Shown here one piece after another: positions 17,268 through 27,413 of a stretch of DNA of 64,000 nt. The DNA is from Maridesulfovibrio ferrireducens (GTDB lineage Bacteria > Desulfobacterota > Desulfovibrionia > Desulfovibrionales > Desulfovibrionaceae), in assembly GCF_016342405.1 (NCBI RefSeq), contig NZ_JAEINN010000005.1:163718-227717 (forward strand), read 5' to 3'. The notes below the pieces were generated by a model, which was not told where the DNA came from, made no database searches, and worked only from the letters and a program-made list of their open reading frames with translations. Both the position numbers and the translations under genes were made by a program. Position 1 is the stretch's first letter; every line of letters begins with the position of its first letter.

Positions 17268-20101
17268 ATATCAAGTTGTGGCGAATACTTTTATTTGTGC
17301 TCATAATTATCGGAGCCACCGTTCTTATCTATCCTTTCCCGAGAGATATGGTTCCGCTGTATCTAAAAAGCGGTGAGATAGCGAAGGCTTCTGATTTAAT
17401 TTCGACACTTTTGGATGAAAATCCTGATGATCTGCAACTGCTTACTATAGGAGCGGATGTTTATCTTGTCCGTGGATTGCCGGATAAGGCCATTGCCAGT
17501 TTAAATAGAGTTCTTGAATTTAAGCCGAAGGATCTTGCTGTTCTTGAAAAACTGGTTCAGTTTTACGAATGGAATGTTATGCCTCGTGAGGCTTTGCAGA
17601 CATGGGAGAGGATCTCAAAAATAAGTTCAAAACATAAAAAGCCATTTGAAAAACTGGTTATGTATTATCGTTTTTACAACATGATTCATGACGAAGTCGG
17701 CGCGATTATAAAGTTGAACAATTTACAGTCAACTCGTGAATTTACCGATGTTTTTCAAAAAGGGATAAATCTAGAAGTTGCCCGGCTCTCCGGAAAGTAC
17801 GATGAACAAAAAGAAGATCCCTATCAGGATTATCTTATCAGGCATATTTTTATAGTAGGCGAGCAGTTCAGAATTGCTCTAGCTGATAATGAGAAAATTA
17901 ATTATTTAGAGTTTGTTACTTATGCTCTTGAATATTATGTTGAAGTTGATCGTATTGAAGAGGCTTTATCCTTTGCTTCTTATATGGATAAAGAAACGGG
18001 GAAGGGATTAAAAAATCGTATTCAACTTGTTAAAGTTCTTGGCTGGTCTCAGCAATATACTGCTGCTTTGGATTTGGCGGAAAAATTATATAAGATTAAG
18101 CCGGATAGCACCATATTGCTTAGAGAAATGGTCTGGTTGGCTCAGAGTTTAAACAGATATGATCTAGCTGAGTTTTCATTGGAACAGTTGGTGCGCATTG
18201 AGCCTGATAATAACCAGCATCGTGAAGATCTGGGGAATATGTATATGCAGACCGGAAAATTCGGTCAGGCCGTGGCTCTTTTTCGTGATTTGGCAGATAA
18301 AATTGGTAATTTATTCAAATATGCTCATGATATGTTAAGAGCTGCTTTATATAGTTCTGATACAAAGTTGATGGCAGAAGTCGTGGCAGAGACTGAATCT
18401 CTTAATATTTCTGATCCTGAATATCAGCGTACAAGAGCTGAACTTTTACTCGGACTTAATCGTCCCCGCGAAGCATATGCAATGCTTAGGGCCGTGGCTG
18501 AAGGGCCCGGCGGTGAAATCGAAGATTATGTCAGACTGTTGGACGCTGCCGGAGCAACAGGAGATGATAAGCTTGTTGCAGAGACCGTCGATTTAGCCTT
18601 ACGTTTTAAGCCGGATGACATTTCACTCATGCGCCAAGGGGCCGAGGCTTGGATGAATGCCGGTAATCCTTTAAAATCATATCAATTATATCGTAAAGTC
18701 GTTCGCAAAGAAGGGCAGGAGAAAGACGTTATAGGTATGCTGCTTGCCGCTGCGGAAACTCAGAAAATTAAAACCGCAAAAGAGGCTGCCGGATACGCAA
18801 CTAAGGTGTTGCCCGATAATATTAAAGTTCTGTCTCAGGCCGGGGAGATAATGCTTTGGCTGAATTCTCCGGTTGACGGTTACCCCTATTATAAAAAGGC
18901 TGCGGTCCTGACCGGCGGAGAGAAAGAAGCTGTTATGAGGCTTATGCAGGTGGCGTCTTTTACTGCTGACAGCAAAATTTTTAGGGATGCGGCTACAACT
19001 GCGGTTAAATTAAGACCTTATGATGAACAGGTTGCAATGCTTGCCGCAGGAGTCTGGGCTGCTGCCGGAGACATGGAAAAAGCGAAACAGTTGATAGTCC
19101 GGTTTGCAGATAGAAAGGGCGAAACGTATGAAATGCTTCTTCAATGGGCTGATTTAGCAGATAAATCAGGACTTACCGAAGAAGCTTACAGGCTTTATGA
19201 TCAAATTTATTCGTTGAATTCTAAAGATAAAAAGGTCCGCGCAAACTTGGCAAGGCTTGCAGGCTGGACGAATCGGCCAAAGGTATCTGCGAAGCTTTTC
19301 GGTGAGATGTCTGATGAGCAACCGGGTAGTTTTTCTTTGGCAATACAGGCCGCAAAAGGGTATTCTGACTCAGCCGAATATGCCACGGCTGTCGGTTATT
19401 ATGAACGGGCTTTGTCTCTCAAAACGAGTGACACTGATTTAAAGCTTGAACTGGCTCTTAATTATGGTCTTGCAGGAATGAATGCGAAGCGGATCATCCT
19501 GTTGCAGGATTTGTATATACAGGGAGTGCTTCCACAGGGTGAAAAGATAGAATTGGCCAGAGCATATCTTGAAGAAAAAGATCCGCAAAAGGCTTTGGAA
19601 ATTCTTGAACCTTATGCGCGTCTTAGGACTCTACCAAGATTTGAAGGGTTTTTGCTTGCTTCCGCTTATGATCAGGCTGGGCGCGGGCGCGAAGCCTCTG
19701 AAATTTATAAGAGGCTTGGACGTGAACATAATAAGGATGGAATTTTTATGGCTAGGCTTGGAGCTGAGGCCCTCTTTAATAATCATATTGATGAGGCTTT
19801 TCATTTGTTTGAATCAGCTCTCAGGGTGGATAAAAAGAACCAGACTGCGCTAAAGGGGATAGCAATAATTTATACTGAACGAAATGAGTATAAAAGGGCT
19901 ATCGCCAAGTTCCGGGCATATAATAGAATTGTACCGGATGATGCCGATGCCAGATTTCAGCTTGGAGAGATATTTTTGCTGGTTAACAGAGAGGGTGATG
20001 CTGTAAGGGAATTTAAAAGAGCGAAGCGGATATTAAAGAGACAAGGGAAAGTTCAAAAGAATCTATCCATTCAAGCTAAAAAGATAATCGACAGGGAATA
20101 A
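17264..20101 (+). CDS. Large TPR protein, equivalent of the PelB periplasmic TPR scaffold
   Basis: A 945-residue protein with one N-terminal membrane anchor (ILLFVLIIIGATVLIYPF, residues 8-25) and then tetratricopeptide-type helical pairs to the end, for example GLPDKAIASLNRVLEFKPKD and the last ones ERNEYKRAIAKFRAYNRIVP. In Pseudomonas, PelB is one long protein with an inner-membrane anchor, many TPRs that bind PelA, and a C-terminal porin; here the TPR half is separate. It starts at TTG 17264, overlapping the deacetylase stop (TTGA), with GGAG 11 bases upstream. The porin half follows 2 bases later. Confidence 0.85.
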   Translation: MNIKLWRILLFVLIIIGATVLIYPFPRDMVPLYLKSGEIAKASDLISTLLDENPDDLQLLTIGADVYLVRGLPDKAIASLNRVLEFKPKDLAVLEKLVQFYEWNVMPREALQTWERISKISSKHKKPFEKLVMYYRFYNMIHDEVGAIIKLNNLQSTREFTDVFQKGINLEVARLSGKYDEQKEDPYQDYLIRHIFIVGEQFRIALADNEKINYLEFVTYALEYYVEVDRIEEALSFASYMDKETGKGLKNRIQLVKVLGWSQQYTAALDLAEKLYKIKPDSTILLREMVWLAQSLNRYDLAEFSLEQLVRIEPDNNQHREDLGNMYMQTGKFGQAVALFRDLADKIGNLFKYAHDMLRAALYSSDTKLMAEVVAETESLNISDPEYQRTRAELLLGLNRPREAYAMLRAVAEGPGGEIEDYVRLLDAAGATGDDKLVAETVDLALRFKPDDISLMRQGAEAWMNAGNPLKSYQLYRKVVRKEGQEKDVIGMLLAAAETQKIKTAKEAAGYATKVLPDNIKVLSQAGEIMLWLNSPVDGYPYYKKAAVLTGGEKEAVMRLMQVASFTADSKIFRDAATTAVKLRPYDEQVAMLAAGVWAAAGDMEKAKQLIVRFADRKGETYEMLLQWADLADKSGLTEEAYRLYDQIYSLNSKDKKVRANLARLAGWTNRPKVSAKLFGEMSDEQPGSFSLAIQAAKGYSDSAEYATAVGYYERALSLKTSDTDLKLELALNYGLAGMNAKRIILLQDLYIQGVLPQGEKIELARAYLEEKDPQKALEILEPYARLRTLPRFEGFLLASAYDQAGRGREASEIYKRLGREHNKDGIFMARLGAEALFNNHIDEAFHLFESALRVDKKNQTALKGIAIIYTERNEYKRAIAKFRAYNRIVPDDADARFQLGEIFLLVNREGDAVREFKRAKRILKRQGKVQKNLSIQAKKIIDRE

Positions 20102-20103
20102 TT

Positions 20104-22026
20104 TTGAAAAAGGTCCGTGACTTAAAAATTTTTATTTTGGCAGTAGCATGTTTGCAACTGTTGATCTTATCCTCTTTTCTTCAGGCTGAAGAAAGAATTG
20201 TGTCATCGACATCCGTAGCTCAAAATAGTCCTTTTGTAAAAAAATACGGTTCTAAGAGGGTGTGGACTGTTCGAATTTCATCTTTTTTGAGAGCAGAGAA
20301 TGCTTGGAATTTTTATTCATATCTTCAAAAGCTTGGTTTTAAGCCTGTAATGGTCAGGCTTTTTGATTCAAAATATCGTTTGTGGAATATTGTTCAGATC
20401 GGAGATTATCCCACACGCAGTCAAGCTAAAGCTTCCGGACGTTCTTTTAAGAAAAAGATGAATCTCGATTATCAGATTAAGAGTATGAATTTAGGGTTTC
20501 TCGCTGCAAGAAAGGCTACTTCACCTGATACTCCTTTGCCTCTAAGACCTGATAAAACATTTGTAGGTGATCCGGTCAGACCAAATGTTGTTAAAACTGG
20601 TCCGGCGGATGGGAATATTCCAGAGGATTTAAAGGGCGGATCAGAAGAATTCTTTTATGAAATTGATCAGAATGATGTGTTGCGGGCCGTTTCTCAGCGT
20701 CAGCGTGAAGTCATTTTGGCGCGCATAATGGTCCGTCGCGGTTATGTAGATGACGGAATTAGATTGTATGAGAAGTTGGTTAAAATTTATCCCGAAGATA
20801 TGGATTTGCGCGAAGAGTACATTTCTACCCTGATTGATAATGAGGAATATAACAACGCCGAAAGTCTGCTTCAAGGTTGGCTTGACGATGACCCTGTAGC
20901 CGCAGGAGCTTTGCGTCAATCGGCACGTCTTAAACTGCTTACAGGTGATTATGCTCAGCAACAGGCTTCCCTTAATTATATTTTACAGCTGCGCCCCGGA
21001 GATACTGATGCGTTGTCTTCCAGTGCATATGGGCGTCAGGAAGGGGGAGACTGGCTTGGAGCTATCGAGAGTTTTTCCGAACTGATTGACCGCGAGCCTA
21101 ACAATGTTGATGCGCGTCGCGCTTTGTCCGGTCTTCTAACGCAGCGTAGACCTCGCTTGGGCCTTACTCCGCGAGTTTATTTGCAGACTAATGACACAAT
21201 TACAACTTCAATGAAGACGAATTTTTCTATGCAGCTAGACAGCCTGACGCGGGGCGAATTTATTTATGATTTTGCGCAGATTTATCGGCCTGAAGGGGAT
21301 GGCATCGAGAAGGTTGATAAAACAATCAACCGTGCAGTCTTTTTGTTTCGCAGAGATTTTTCACGTAAATTTACCGGAATTTTAGGCATCGGTGCTTTTG
21401 AGGGGACAGCAGAAGGGGTTACCGGAGCGCTTGGTTTTGACTGGCTGGTTCACGATTCCGGTCCTGTTTCATTTTTGGTTGATTATAATAATCCGTGGAT
21501 TGATGAGCCTTCCGCAGCAAATTATAAAGGTCGTTATAATCAGGTTTCGCTGACGTATGACGGATTTTATAATGACACTTGGGGATTGTTCATGAACGGA
21601 CAGGTTCGTCAGTATGTTGTGGATAATGACAGATTGTATGGGACCAAAGGTATTTATAATGTTATTTTAACAAGAAAGCTTTTGAATAATCCTGAACTGT
21701 ATGTATCCTATTCATATTATCGGTCACATTTTAAATACGATGATGAAAATTATACTCCGATTACATTGGTACAAAATGAGAGTATTCATACTTTGAGCAC
21801 AAGTTTTAGTAAGTGGTTTTGTGAGACTATAGGGGTTCAGGTTGCCGGAGGTATAAGACAGGATGAGTTTAAAAGTTCTCCGAGTTATTTTGCTTCTCCT
21901 AATTTGATTGTGCGACTGGGTGAGCGATGGGAATTTAACGCAGGATATGAGTATAGCAGTGATTCCGGGCTAGCTGGCGGAGGTGAAAGTCAGGCTATTA
22001 CTGGTGGCATCAGTTATGTTTTCTAA
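20104..22026 (+). CDS. pelB: SPOR-TPR-outer membrane beta-barrel protein, equivalent of the PelB export porin
   Basis: A 640-residue exported protein. After a signal peptide comes a SPOR-like domain (about residues 50-130: VWTVRISSFLRAENAW, then VQIGDYPTRSQAKASG), a linker, a few TPRs (about 190-350), and a C-terminal beta-barrel of alternating aromatic strands ending in GGISYVF, the C-terminal aromatic expected for an outer-membrane protein. PelB's C-terminal porin exports Pel. A SPOR domain, which binds denuded peptidoglycan, is not a usual part of PelB as I know it. Start is TTG 20104 with AGGGA upstream. It follows the TPR gene by two bases. Confidence 0.86.
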   Translation: MKKVRDLKIFILAVACLQLLILSSFLQAEERIVSSTSVAQNSPFVKKYGSKRVWTVRISSFLRAENAWNFYSYLQKLGFKPVMVRLFDSKYRLWNIVQIGDYPTRSQAKASGRSFKKKMNLDYQIKSMNLGFLAARKATSPDTPLPLRPDKTFVGDPVRPNVVKTGPADGNIPEDLKGGSEEFFYEIDQNDVLRAVSQRQREVILARIMVRRGYVDDGIRLYEKLVKIYPEDMDLREEYISTLIDNEEYNNAESLLQGWLDDDPVAAGALRQSARLKLLTGDYAQQQASLNYILQLRPGDTDALSSSAYGRQEGGDWLGAIESFSELIDREPNNVDARRALSGLLTQRRPRLGLTPRVYLQTNDTITTSMKTNFSMQLDSLTRGEFIYDFAQIYRPEGDGIEKVDKTINRAVFLFRRDFSRKFTGILGIGAFEGTAEGVTGALGFDWLVHDSGPVSFLVDYNNPWIDEPSAANYKGRYNQVSLTYDGFYNDTWGLFMNGQVRQYVVDNDRLYGTKGIYNVILTRKLLNNPELYVSYSYYRSHFKYDDENYTPITLVQNESIHTLSTSFSKWFCETIGVQVAGGIRQDEFKSSPSYFASPNLIVRLGERWEFNAGYEYSSDSGLAGGGESQAITGGISYVF

Positions 22027-22053
22027 TATTATTTATTCAGCGGGTTGCAAATA

Positions 22054-23463
22054 ATGCTTAAGGTTCATGCTGTCGTAAAAAAATATAAGCTCTCAAAGTA
22101 TTTTGAAGTGTTAACAGGAGTAATTACACTCACTGTTATTAATTTTATTTTTTTCCGCTCTGATCTAGGTTTTATTAACGTGTCTCCTCATCCCTATTGG
22201 ATTATCGTGTTGCTTACCGCTTCCCGTTATGGGTTCAGTGGCGGAGCATTTGCGGGATTTATCACAGCTGTGGCCTATTTTGGATTTGTACTGCTTTCAA
22301 TTCCGGACCTTGCTCTTGTTGAATTTAAAAGTCTTTCCATGTGGGGAAAGCCTGCTTTGTTTTTTATTGTGGGTGTTGTGATTGGCGAAATGCGGGAACT
22401 TAATATCAAAGAATATAGTTTGTTAAGTGAAGAGCGCGATGCCTATAAGGAAGCCTTCAATAAAATAAAAATAAAATTTGATGTCTTAAGTGAAGCAAAG
22501 CAGGAAATTGATACCAGAATTATTTCTCAGGAAAACACTTTGGGAACTTTGTATGAGGCTGCGCAAGGTCTTCGTACTTTGAGTCAGGAAAGTATTTTTC
22601 CTGCGGTTCTTGAGATTCTTATAGAGTTTATGAGTGTCGAAGATTGTTCTATTTATACCCTCGAGGGTGATGAATTTAAGCTGAATACCGCGATAAGGCA
22701 TGGGAGAAGTTCGCTACCTGACAGAATCCCTTATTATGAAGGTTTAATGGGATTGGCAGCTGAAGATAAAAAAACAGTTTCGATTAAAGAAGTGGCAGAT
22801 TCTGAAAGCATGCCGAGCGGTATAATTATCTCCGCACCGATTTTAGCAGATAATCAAAAACATGTTATCGGCGTCCTGAATGTCGAAAAAATGCCGTTTA
22901 TGAAATTTAACAGTGACTCTGTGCGAGTTGCCGGACTTGTTGCCGACTGGTGCGGAAGCAGTATTGAAAACGCGACAATATTTCAAGAGACCAAAGATAA
23001 ACTCATCGCAGATGAAATGATTGATGCTTATACTTATGATTATTTCAAAAGGAGATTGCGTGAGGAATTTGTAAGATCACGCAGGTATGAGCTGGATTTA
23101 TCACTAATTTTATTAGAATTTCCAAGTATGGAAAATGCTTCGGATGATGGTAGAGAAGAAGTTTTGATGGCTTTCAGTATGATTTTGAAAAATCAGATTC
23201 GCGAAATTGATATTTTGTTTTTGAATGATAAGCCCGGTTCTTTTTTTCTGGTCTTGCCGACAACTCCGGTGGCAGGTGCAAGGGTTGTCGTTAAGAATAT
23301 TTTGAATGCGTTTAGAGCGCTGAGTATGATGGCATTTGAGTCCGATGAAAGTCTGGTTGAGATTCGGGCCGGAGTGTCTGGCTACTCTATGGGTATGGAA
23401 GATCCTATGGACATGGTTAAAGCCGTAGAAGAGGATGTCGTCAGTGTTTTATTCGCGGAGTAA
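22054..23463 (+). CDS. pelD: PelD-like inner-membrane c-di-GMP receptor (GAF plus degenerate GGDEF)
   Basis: Four hydrophobic segments (about residues 15-125), a coiled linker, a GAF domain (about 165-310) and a degenerate GGDEF domain match PelD, the receptor that activates Pel synthesis on binding cyclic di-GMP. The GGDEF active-site motif is replaced by KPGSF, so no cyclase activity is expected, but an RxxD I-site (R-E-I-D, Arg about 383) is kept at the canonical spacing before it. ATG 22054 is preferred to the in-frame TTG at 22045, though its ribosome site is weak. The end overlaps pelE by 29 bases. Confidence 0.9.
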   Translation: MLKVHAVVKKYKLSKYFEVLTGVITLTVINFIFFRSDLGFINVSPHPYWIIVLLTASRYGFSGGAFAGFITAVAYFGFVLLSIPDLALVEFKSLSMWGKPALFFIVGVVIGEMRELNIKEYSLLSEERDAYKEAFNKIKIKFDVLSEAKQEIDTRIISQENTLGTLYEAAQGLRTLSQESIFPAVLEILIEFMSVEDCSIYTLEGDEFKLNTAIRHGRSSLPDRIPYYEGLMGLAAEDKKTVSIKEVADSESMPSGIIISAPILADNQKHVIGVLNVEKMPFMKFNSDSVRVAGLVADWCGSSIENATIFQETKDKLIADEMIDAYTYDYFKRRLREEFVRSRRYELDLSLILLEFPSMENASDDGREEVLMAFSMILKNQIREIDILFLNDKPGSFFLVLPTTPVAGARVVVKNILNAFRALSMMAFESDESLVEIRAGVSGYSMGMEDPMDMVKAVEEDVVSVLFAE

Positions 23464-24505
23464 AATAATCCTTTCAGCGCGGCTTTGGTTCGCTGCCGCC
23501 TTTTTATTTGCATATTGGTTTGAAACTGGTGCGTTCTGGTTTTATGTGAACAGGTCTGAATCTCCCTATTTTGTCTACGCTGCTGTTTTGTCGCATACTT
23601 TTGCAGCATTATCTTTTTTTATTACGAGGCCGAAGCCCAGAGCTTTGCCGGGGATCGGATATTATTATCCCCGCTTGGCAGCTCTTTTTACTTTTTTCAT
23701 GCCCGGTATCGGACTTTTGGGTATTTCAATGACTTTGTTTATGTCCAGAGTTTTTATGACAAGTCACGGTCTTGCCGAGGAATATAAAGAAAAAGCTTTT
23801 GAGGGAAGCGGTATAGATGTTGATCTTCCCGAAGATATTAATGTTTTTTTGTATGAAGAATTGGATATTCATCCTATTGCGGATATTCTTGCCGGGGATG
23901 ATGTCGGAATGAAGCGTGGCGCTGTTAATCTGCTCAGGCGGATTGGGTCGGCAGAGGCTGTTTCATTACTTAGAAAAAGTCTGTCAGATGAAAATGCAGA
24001 GGTCCGTTTTTACGCACATATCGCTCTTGCTCGCCTAGAAGAAGATTATGCTCAGTCATTGGATAAAGCTGAGATACGCACTAAAAAATATGGTAGTGCA
24101 CAATCTTACGCAGAGCTTGGGTCTGTCTATAGAAAATATGCTCAAAGCGGTCTCCCAGAAATTAATATTCAGGAACAATCAATGAAATCGTCTTGTGATA
24201 ACTGGAAGATTGCTTCTGAAATGGTTCCTGAGAATACTGATTATCTTATGAGGCTGGCAGAAATTTATATTGAGAGCCAGAGGTTTTCTGAAGCAGTTGA
24301 AATATATAAAAGCACTAGGAGTAATCCAAAGCTTGAACTTGAATCCCGCTTGGGAATGTGCAGAGCTTATTTTGAAATGGGTAATTTTATTGCATTGTTT
24401 CATGAAGTTGAGACTATGCGGGCGAAACCGGAGTTAGAATCTTCTGATCCATTTAAAAAAGTTGTGTATGATTTTTGGATGAATGGAGAGTCTGCGTATG
24501 AATAA
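23435..24505 (+). CDS. pelE: PelE-like membrane protein with helical repeats
   Basis: A 356-residue protein with hydrophobic segments near the N-terminus (LWFAAAFLFAYWFETGAF, YAAVLSHTFAALSFFI, and a third around residues 80-105). A soluble part follows with HEAT-like (GAVNLLRRIGSAEAVSLLRKSL) and TPR-like helices. PelE has N-terminal membrane helices and TPRs and forms the Pel synthase complex with PelD, PelF and PelG. It overlaps pelD by 29 bases and pelF by 8. The start is uncertain: AGAGG touches ATG 23435 and stands nine bases before GTG 23444, which may be the real start. Confidence 0.82.
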   Translation: MSSVFYSRSKIILSARLWFAAAFLFAYWFETGAFWFYVNRSESPYFVYAAVLSHTFAALSFFITRPKPRALPGIGYYYPRLAALFTFFMPGIGLLGISMTLFMSRVFMTSHGLAEEYKEKAFEGSGIDVDLPEDINVFLYEELDIHPIADILAGDDVGMKRGAVNLLRRIGSAEAVSLLRKSLSDENAEVRFYAHIALARLEEDYAQSLDKAEIRTKKYGSAQSYAELGSVYRKYAQSGLPEINIQEQSMKSSCDNWKIASEMVPENTDYLMRLAEIYIESQRFSEAVEIYKSTRSNPKLELESRLGMCRAYFEMGNFIALFHEVETMRAKPELESSDPFKKVVYDFWMNGESAYE

Positions 24506-26018
24506 TGAATATGATAAAAATGAAAAAGAATATGACGTTTGTTTACTTCTTGAGGGGACTTATCCATTTGTTTCCGGTGGTGTATCAAGCTGGATTCATA
24601 ATTTAATTAAGGGAATGCCTGAACTGACATTTACAGCAATCTGTATTTTGGCAACATCTAAGGAAAAAGCAGAGTACAAATATGAAGTTCCGGATAACTT
24701 CGTAGACCTTAAAGTTATTTATCTTCATGATCCGATTGATAATAAAAAAAGTCCGTTTAGTAGTATTTCCAAAAAAAACATGCAGAAGTTGAGGAAGTTT
24801 CATTACAATCTTGATAAGTATGATATCGGTTTTATGACGGAAATTGTTGATCTATTCCGTGATGATAAATATCCGCTCAGTGAGTTGTTGCATGGTAAAA
24901 AGGCTTGGGATTTACTTATTGAGATATATAAACCTGATGTGAATAAAGAGTCTTTTATCGATTATTTCTGGACATATCGTTTTACTCATCTTCCCATTTT
25001 TAAAATGCTTCCAATAACTCTGCCTAAAGCAAAGGTTTATCATACTATCTCGACAGGTTATGCTGGTCTTTTAGGCGTTATAGCCAGAGTTACAACCGGT
25101 CGCCCTCTGTTGCTTACCGAGCATGGCATTTACGTGAAAGAGCGTAAGATAGAAATTTCGCAGGCTGAATGGATTTATCATAAGAAAGATGAAAGATTCA
25201 GAGTGGACAGCAAGCTTGGAGCAATTCAAACGTTCTGGATTCGCATGTTCGAGCAACTTGGAAAGATTTGTTACGACTATTCTTCAGAAATATATACCCT
25301 TTACGAAGGTAATAAGCAGCTTGAAATTCTTGAAGGGGCTGATCCAGCTAAAATTAAGATAATTCCTAATGGGATCAGTCTTGATAATTTTTTGGGACTA
25401 AAACCGGAAGATCATGATTACAAAGGGCAGACAGAATTCGCTGTTGGTTTTGTCGGCAGAGTTGTGCCTATTAAAGATGTGAAGACTTTTCTCAGAGCCT
25501 GCAAAATTGTTGCGCTAAAAATAGAGAAATTGAAAGTTTATATAATGGGGCCGACTGAGGAAGATGAAGAATATTACGAAGAATGCGTAAACCTTGTAAA
25601 GTTGCTTCATATTGAAAAGGTTATTGAGTTTACAGGAAAAGTTAAGGTTACAGATTATCTGCCTAAACTTGATGTCATTGTACTGACCAGCATAAGTGAA
25701 GCTCAGCCGCTTGTTATAATGGAAGCCAATTGTGCCGGAGTGCCTGCTGTTGCTTCAGATGTGGGTTCGTGTCGGGAGTTGCTTGAAGGGCGAACTGTTT
25801 CGGATAAAGCTCTTGGTCCTTCCGGGATTGTAACAAAAGTTGCAGATCCGATCGGGACAGGAGAGGCTATTCTAACAATTCTACAAAAACCTATCCTTAG
25901 AAAGAAAATGTCATTGGCGGGCATTGAGCGGGTAAAAACATTCTATAAAGAATCTGATTTGAACAAAACATATTTAAAAATTTATCACAAATATATGAAG
26001 ATGGAAGACTTGGAGTAA
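24498..26018 (+). CDS. pelF: PelF, glycosyltransferase polymerising Pel
   Basis: A GT4-family GT-B glycosyltransferase of 506 residues, soluble and cytoplasmic, that in Pseudomonas polymerises Pel from UDP-GalNAc. The PelF signature EGTYPFVSGGVSSW is at the N-terminus, TEHGIYVKER near residue 205, PNGISLDNF near 290, and the donor-site E-x7-E motif (SEAQPLVIMEANCAG) near 400. The start ATG 24498 has GGAGAG eight bases before it, better than ATG 24483. The frame overlaps pelE by 8 bases and stops four bases before pelG. Confidence 0.95.
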   Translation: MNNEYDKNEKEYDVCLLLEGTYPFVSGGVSSWIHNLIKGMPELTFTAICILATSKEKAEYKYEVPDNFVDLKVIYLHDPIDNKKSPFSSISKKNMQKLRKFHYNLDKYDIGFMTEIVDLFRDDKYPLSELLHGKKAWDLLIEIYKPDVNKESFIDYFWTYRFTHLPIFKMLPITLPKAKVYHTISTGYAGLLGVIARVTTGRPLLLTEHGIYVKERKIEISQAEWIYHKKDERFRVDSKLGAIQTFWIRMFEQLGKICYDYSSEIYTLYEGNKQLEILEGADPAKIKIIPNGISLDNFLGLKPEDHDYKGQTEFAVGFVGRVVPIKDVKTFLRACKIVALKIEKLKVYIMGPTEEDEEYYEECVNLVKLLHIEKVIEFTGKVKVTDYLPKLDVIVLTSISEAQPLVIMEANCAGVPAVASDVGSCRELLEGRTVSDKALGPSGIVTKVADPIGTGEAILTILQKPILRKKMSLAGIERVKTFYKESDLNKTYLKIYHKYMKMEDLE

Positions 26019-26021
26019 CTG

Positions 26022-27392
26022 ATGGCTGGAATCGGATTTGAATTAAGGCGAATGCTGGGCAAAGACAGTTATCTGTCTGAGATGTCGGCTTACTTGTACG
26101 CTGCGATGGTTTCATCCGGACCGTGGCTTATGAGTGTTCTCTGTTTATCTATCCTAGGGTTGTATTCATATTCCGGTTTTTCTCGTCTCGATCAGGAAAT
26201 TTTCAGGACAACTATTGTTTATGTTTATGCTTTTATGCTGGTTTATGTCGGATATATTCAACTCGTAGTAACTCGTTACCTTGCTGATAAGTTCTATCTG
26301 GGTGAAGAACGACTCACCCTTACAGCTTTTTTTTCCAGTTCTATCCTTGTGCTTATTGTCGGTTCTATTATCGGGATTGGAGGACTTTGGACCTTTGAAT
26401 TAACTATAACGTATAAGATTATAGCTGTTGTCCTCTTTCTGATTGTTGCAATGATATGGCTGGCGATGATTTTTCTTTCCGCAGTAAAAGATTTCCGCAG
26501 TATTGTGCAGGCCTTCGCCATTGGTACATCTATCAGCGTAGGAGTTGCCTTTCTGCTTTATCCTTTGATGGGGCTTGATGGGTATTTACTTGGATATACT
26601 TTGGGGCAGGCTGTTATTTATTTCTGGCTTCTGGCAAGGCTTTTGGCTGAGTTTCCGGCCAGACGGGTGTGGGATTTGGGTATGCTGTCCTATTTTTTAA
26701 AATATTGGGAACTTGCGTTGATCGGTATGCTTTTTAATCTGGCAATATGGATAGACAAAATTTTATTCTGGTTTGCCCCTGATTCAAGAATGGTGGTTCC
26801 TTATTTGCGAACTCATGATATGTATGAAGGACCGATCTTTTTTGCTTATTTAACAATTGTTCCGACTTTAGCTATTTTTTTGGTCAAAATTGAAACTAAA
26901 TTTTATGAGCATTATCATGATTATTTTGCAAAAATAATTTCAAAAAAAGACCTTTCCAGTATTTTGGAAGAGAAGAAAGGAATGGTTATCATACTTAAGG
27001 AAAGCTTGCGTGAAATTTTAATCGTTCAGGGATCGTTAACTCTTCTGTGTTTGTTTATGGCTTCCGATTTTATTGCGATTGTAGGGCTTTCTCCTATTCA
27101 AAAGCCACTCTTGCAGATAGCTTTGATCGGTTCATTGATGCAGGTTATGCTCTCAGTTGCTGTGATTATTTTATTCTATTTTGATTTGCGGAAAGAGGTT
27201 TTGCTGATAACTTTGATATTTCTATTCAGTAATGCGGGTCTTACTCTGTTAAGTATGAAATTAGGGTTTACTTTTTACGGATACGGTTACTGCTATTCCT
27301 GTTTTATTTCTTTAATGTGTGCATATTACTTTGTCTCAAAAAGCGTGACAGATCTGGAGTATATAACTTTTGCTGGGCAGCCGATAATTTAA
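26022..27392 (+). CDS. pelG: PelG, multi-pass membrane protein of the Pel synthase
   Basis: A 456-residue polytopic protein with about 12 membrane helices, related to the MATE/polysaccharide-transporter fold, that moves Pel across the inner membrane with PelD, PelE and PelF. The family's characteristic N-terminus (AGIGFELRRML) and the YAAMVSSGPWL segment are present. It starts four bases after pelF, with GGAG overlapping the pelF end. The epimerase gene follows after 21 bases. Confidence 0.95.
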   Translation: MAGIGFELRRMLGKDSYLSEMSAYLYAAMVSSGPWLMSVLCLSILGLYSYSGFSRLDQEIFRTTIVYVYAFMLVYVGYIQLVVTRYLADKFYLGEERLTLTAFFSSSILVLIVGSIIGIGGLWTFELTITYKIIAVVLFLIVAMIWLAMIFLSAVKDFRSIVQAFAIGTSISVGVAFLLYPLMGLDGYLLGYTLGQAVIYFWLLARLLAEFPARRVWDLGMLSYFLKYWELALIGMLFNLAIWIDKILFWFAPDSRMVVPYLRTHDMYEGPIFFAYLTIVPTLAIFLVKIETKFYEHYHDYFAKIISKKDLSSILEEKKGMVIILKESLREILIVQGSLTLLCLFMASDFIAIVGLSPIQKPLLQIALIGSLMQVMLSVAVIILFYFDLRKEVLLITLIFLFSNAGLTLLSMKLGFTFYGYGYCYSCFISLMCAYYFVSKSVTDLEYITFAGQPII

Positions 27393-27413
27393 AATTATGA
27401 AGGAGTCCGCTCT

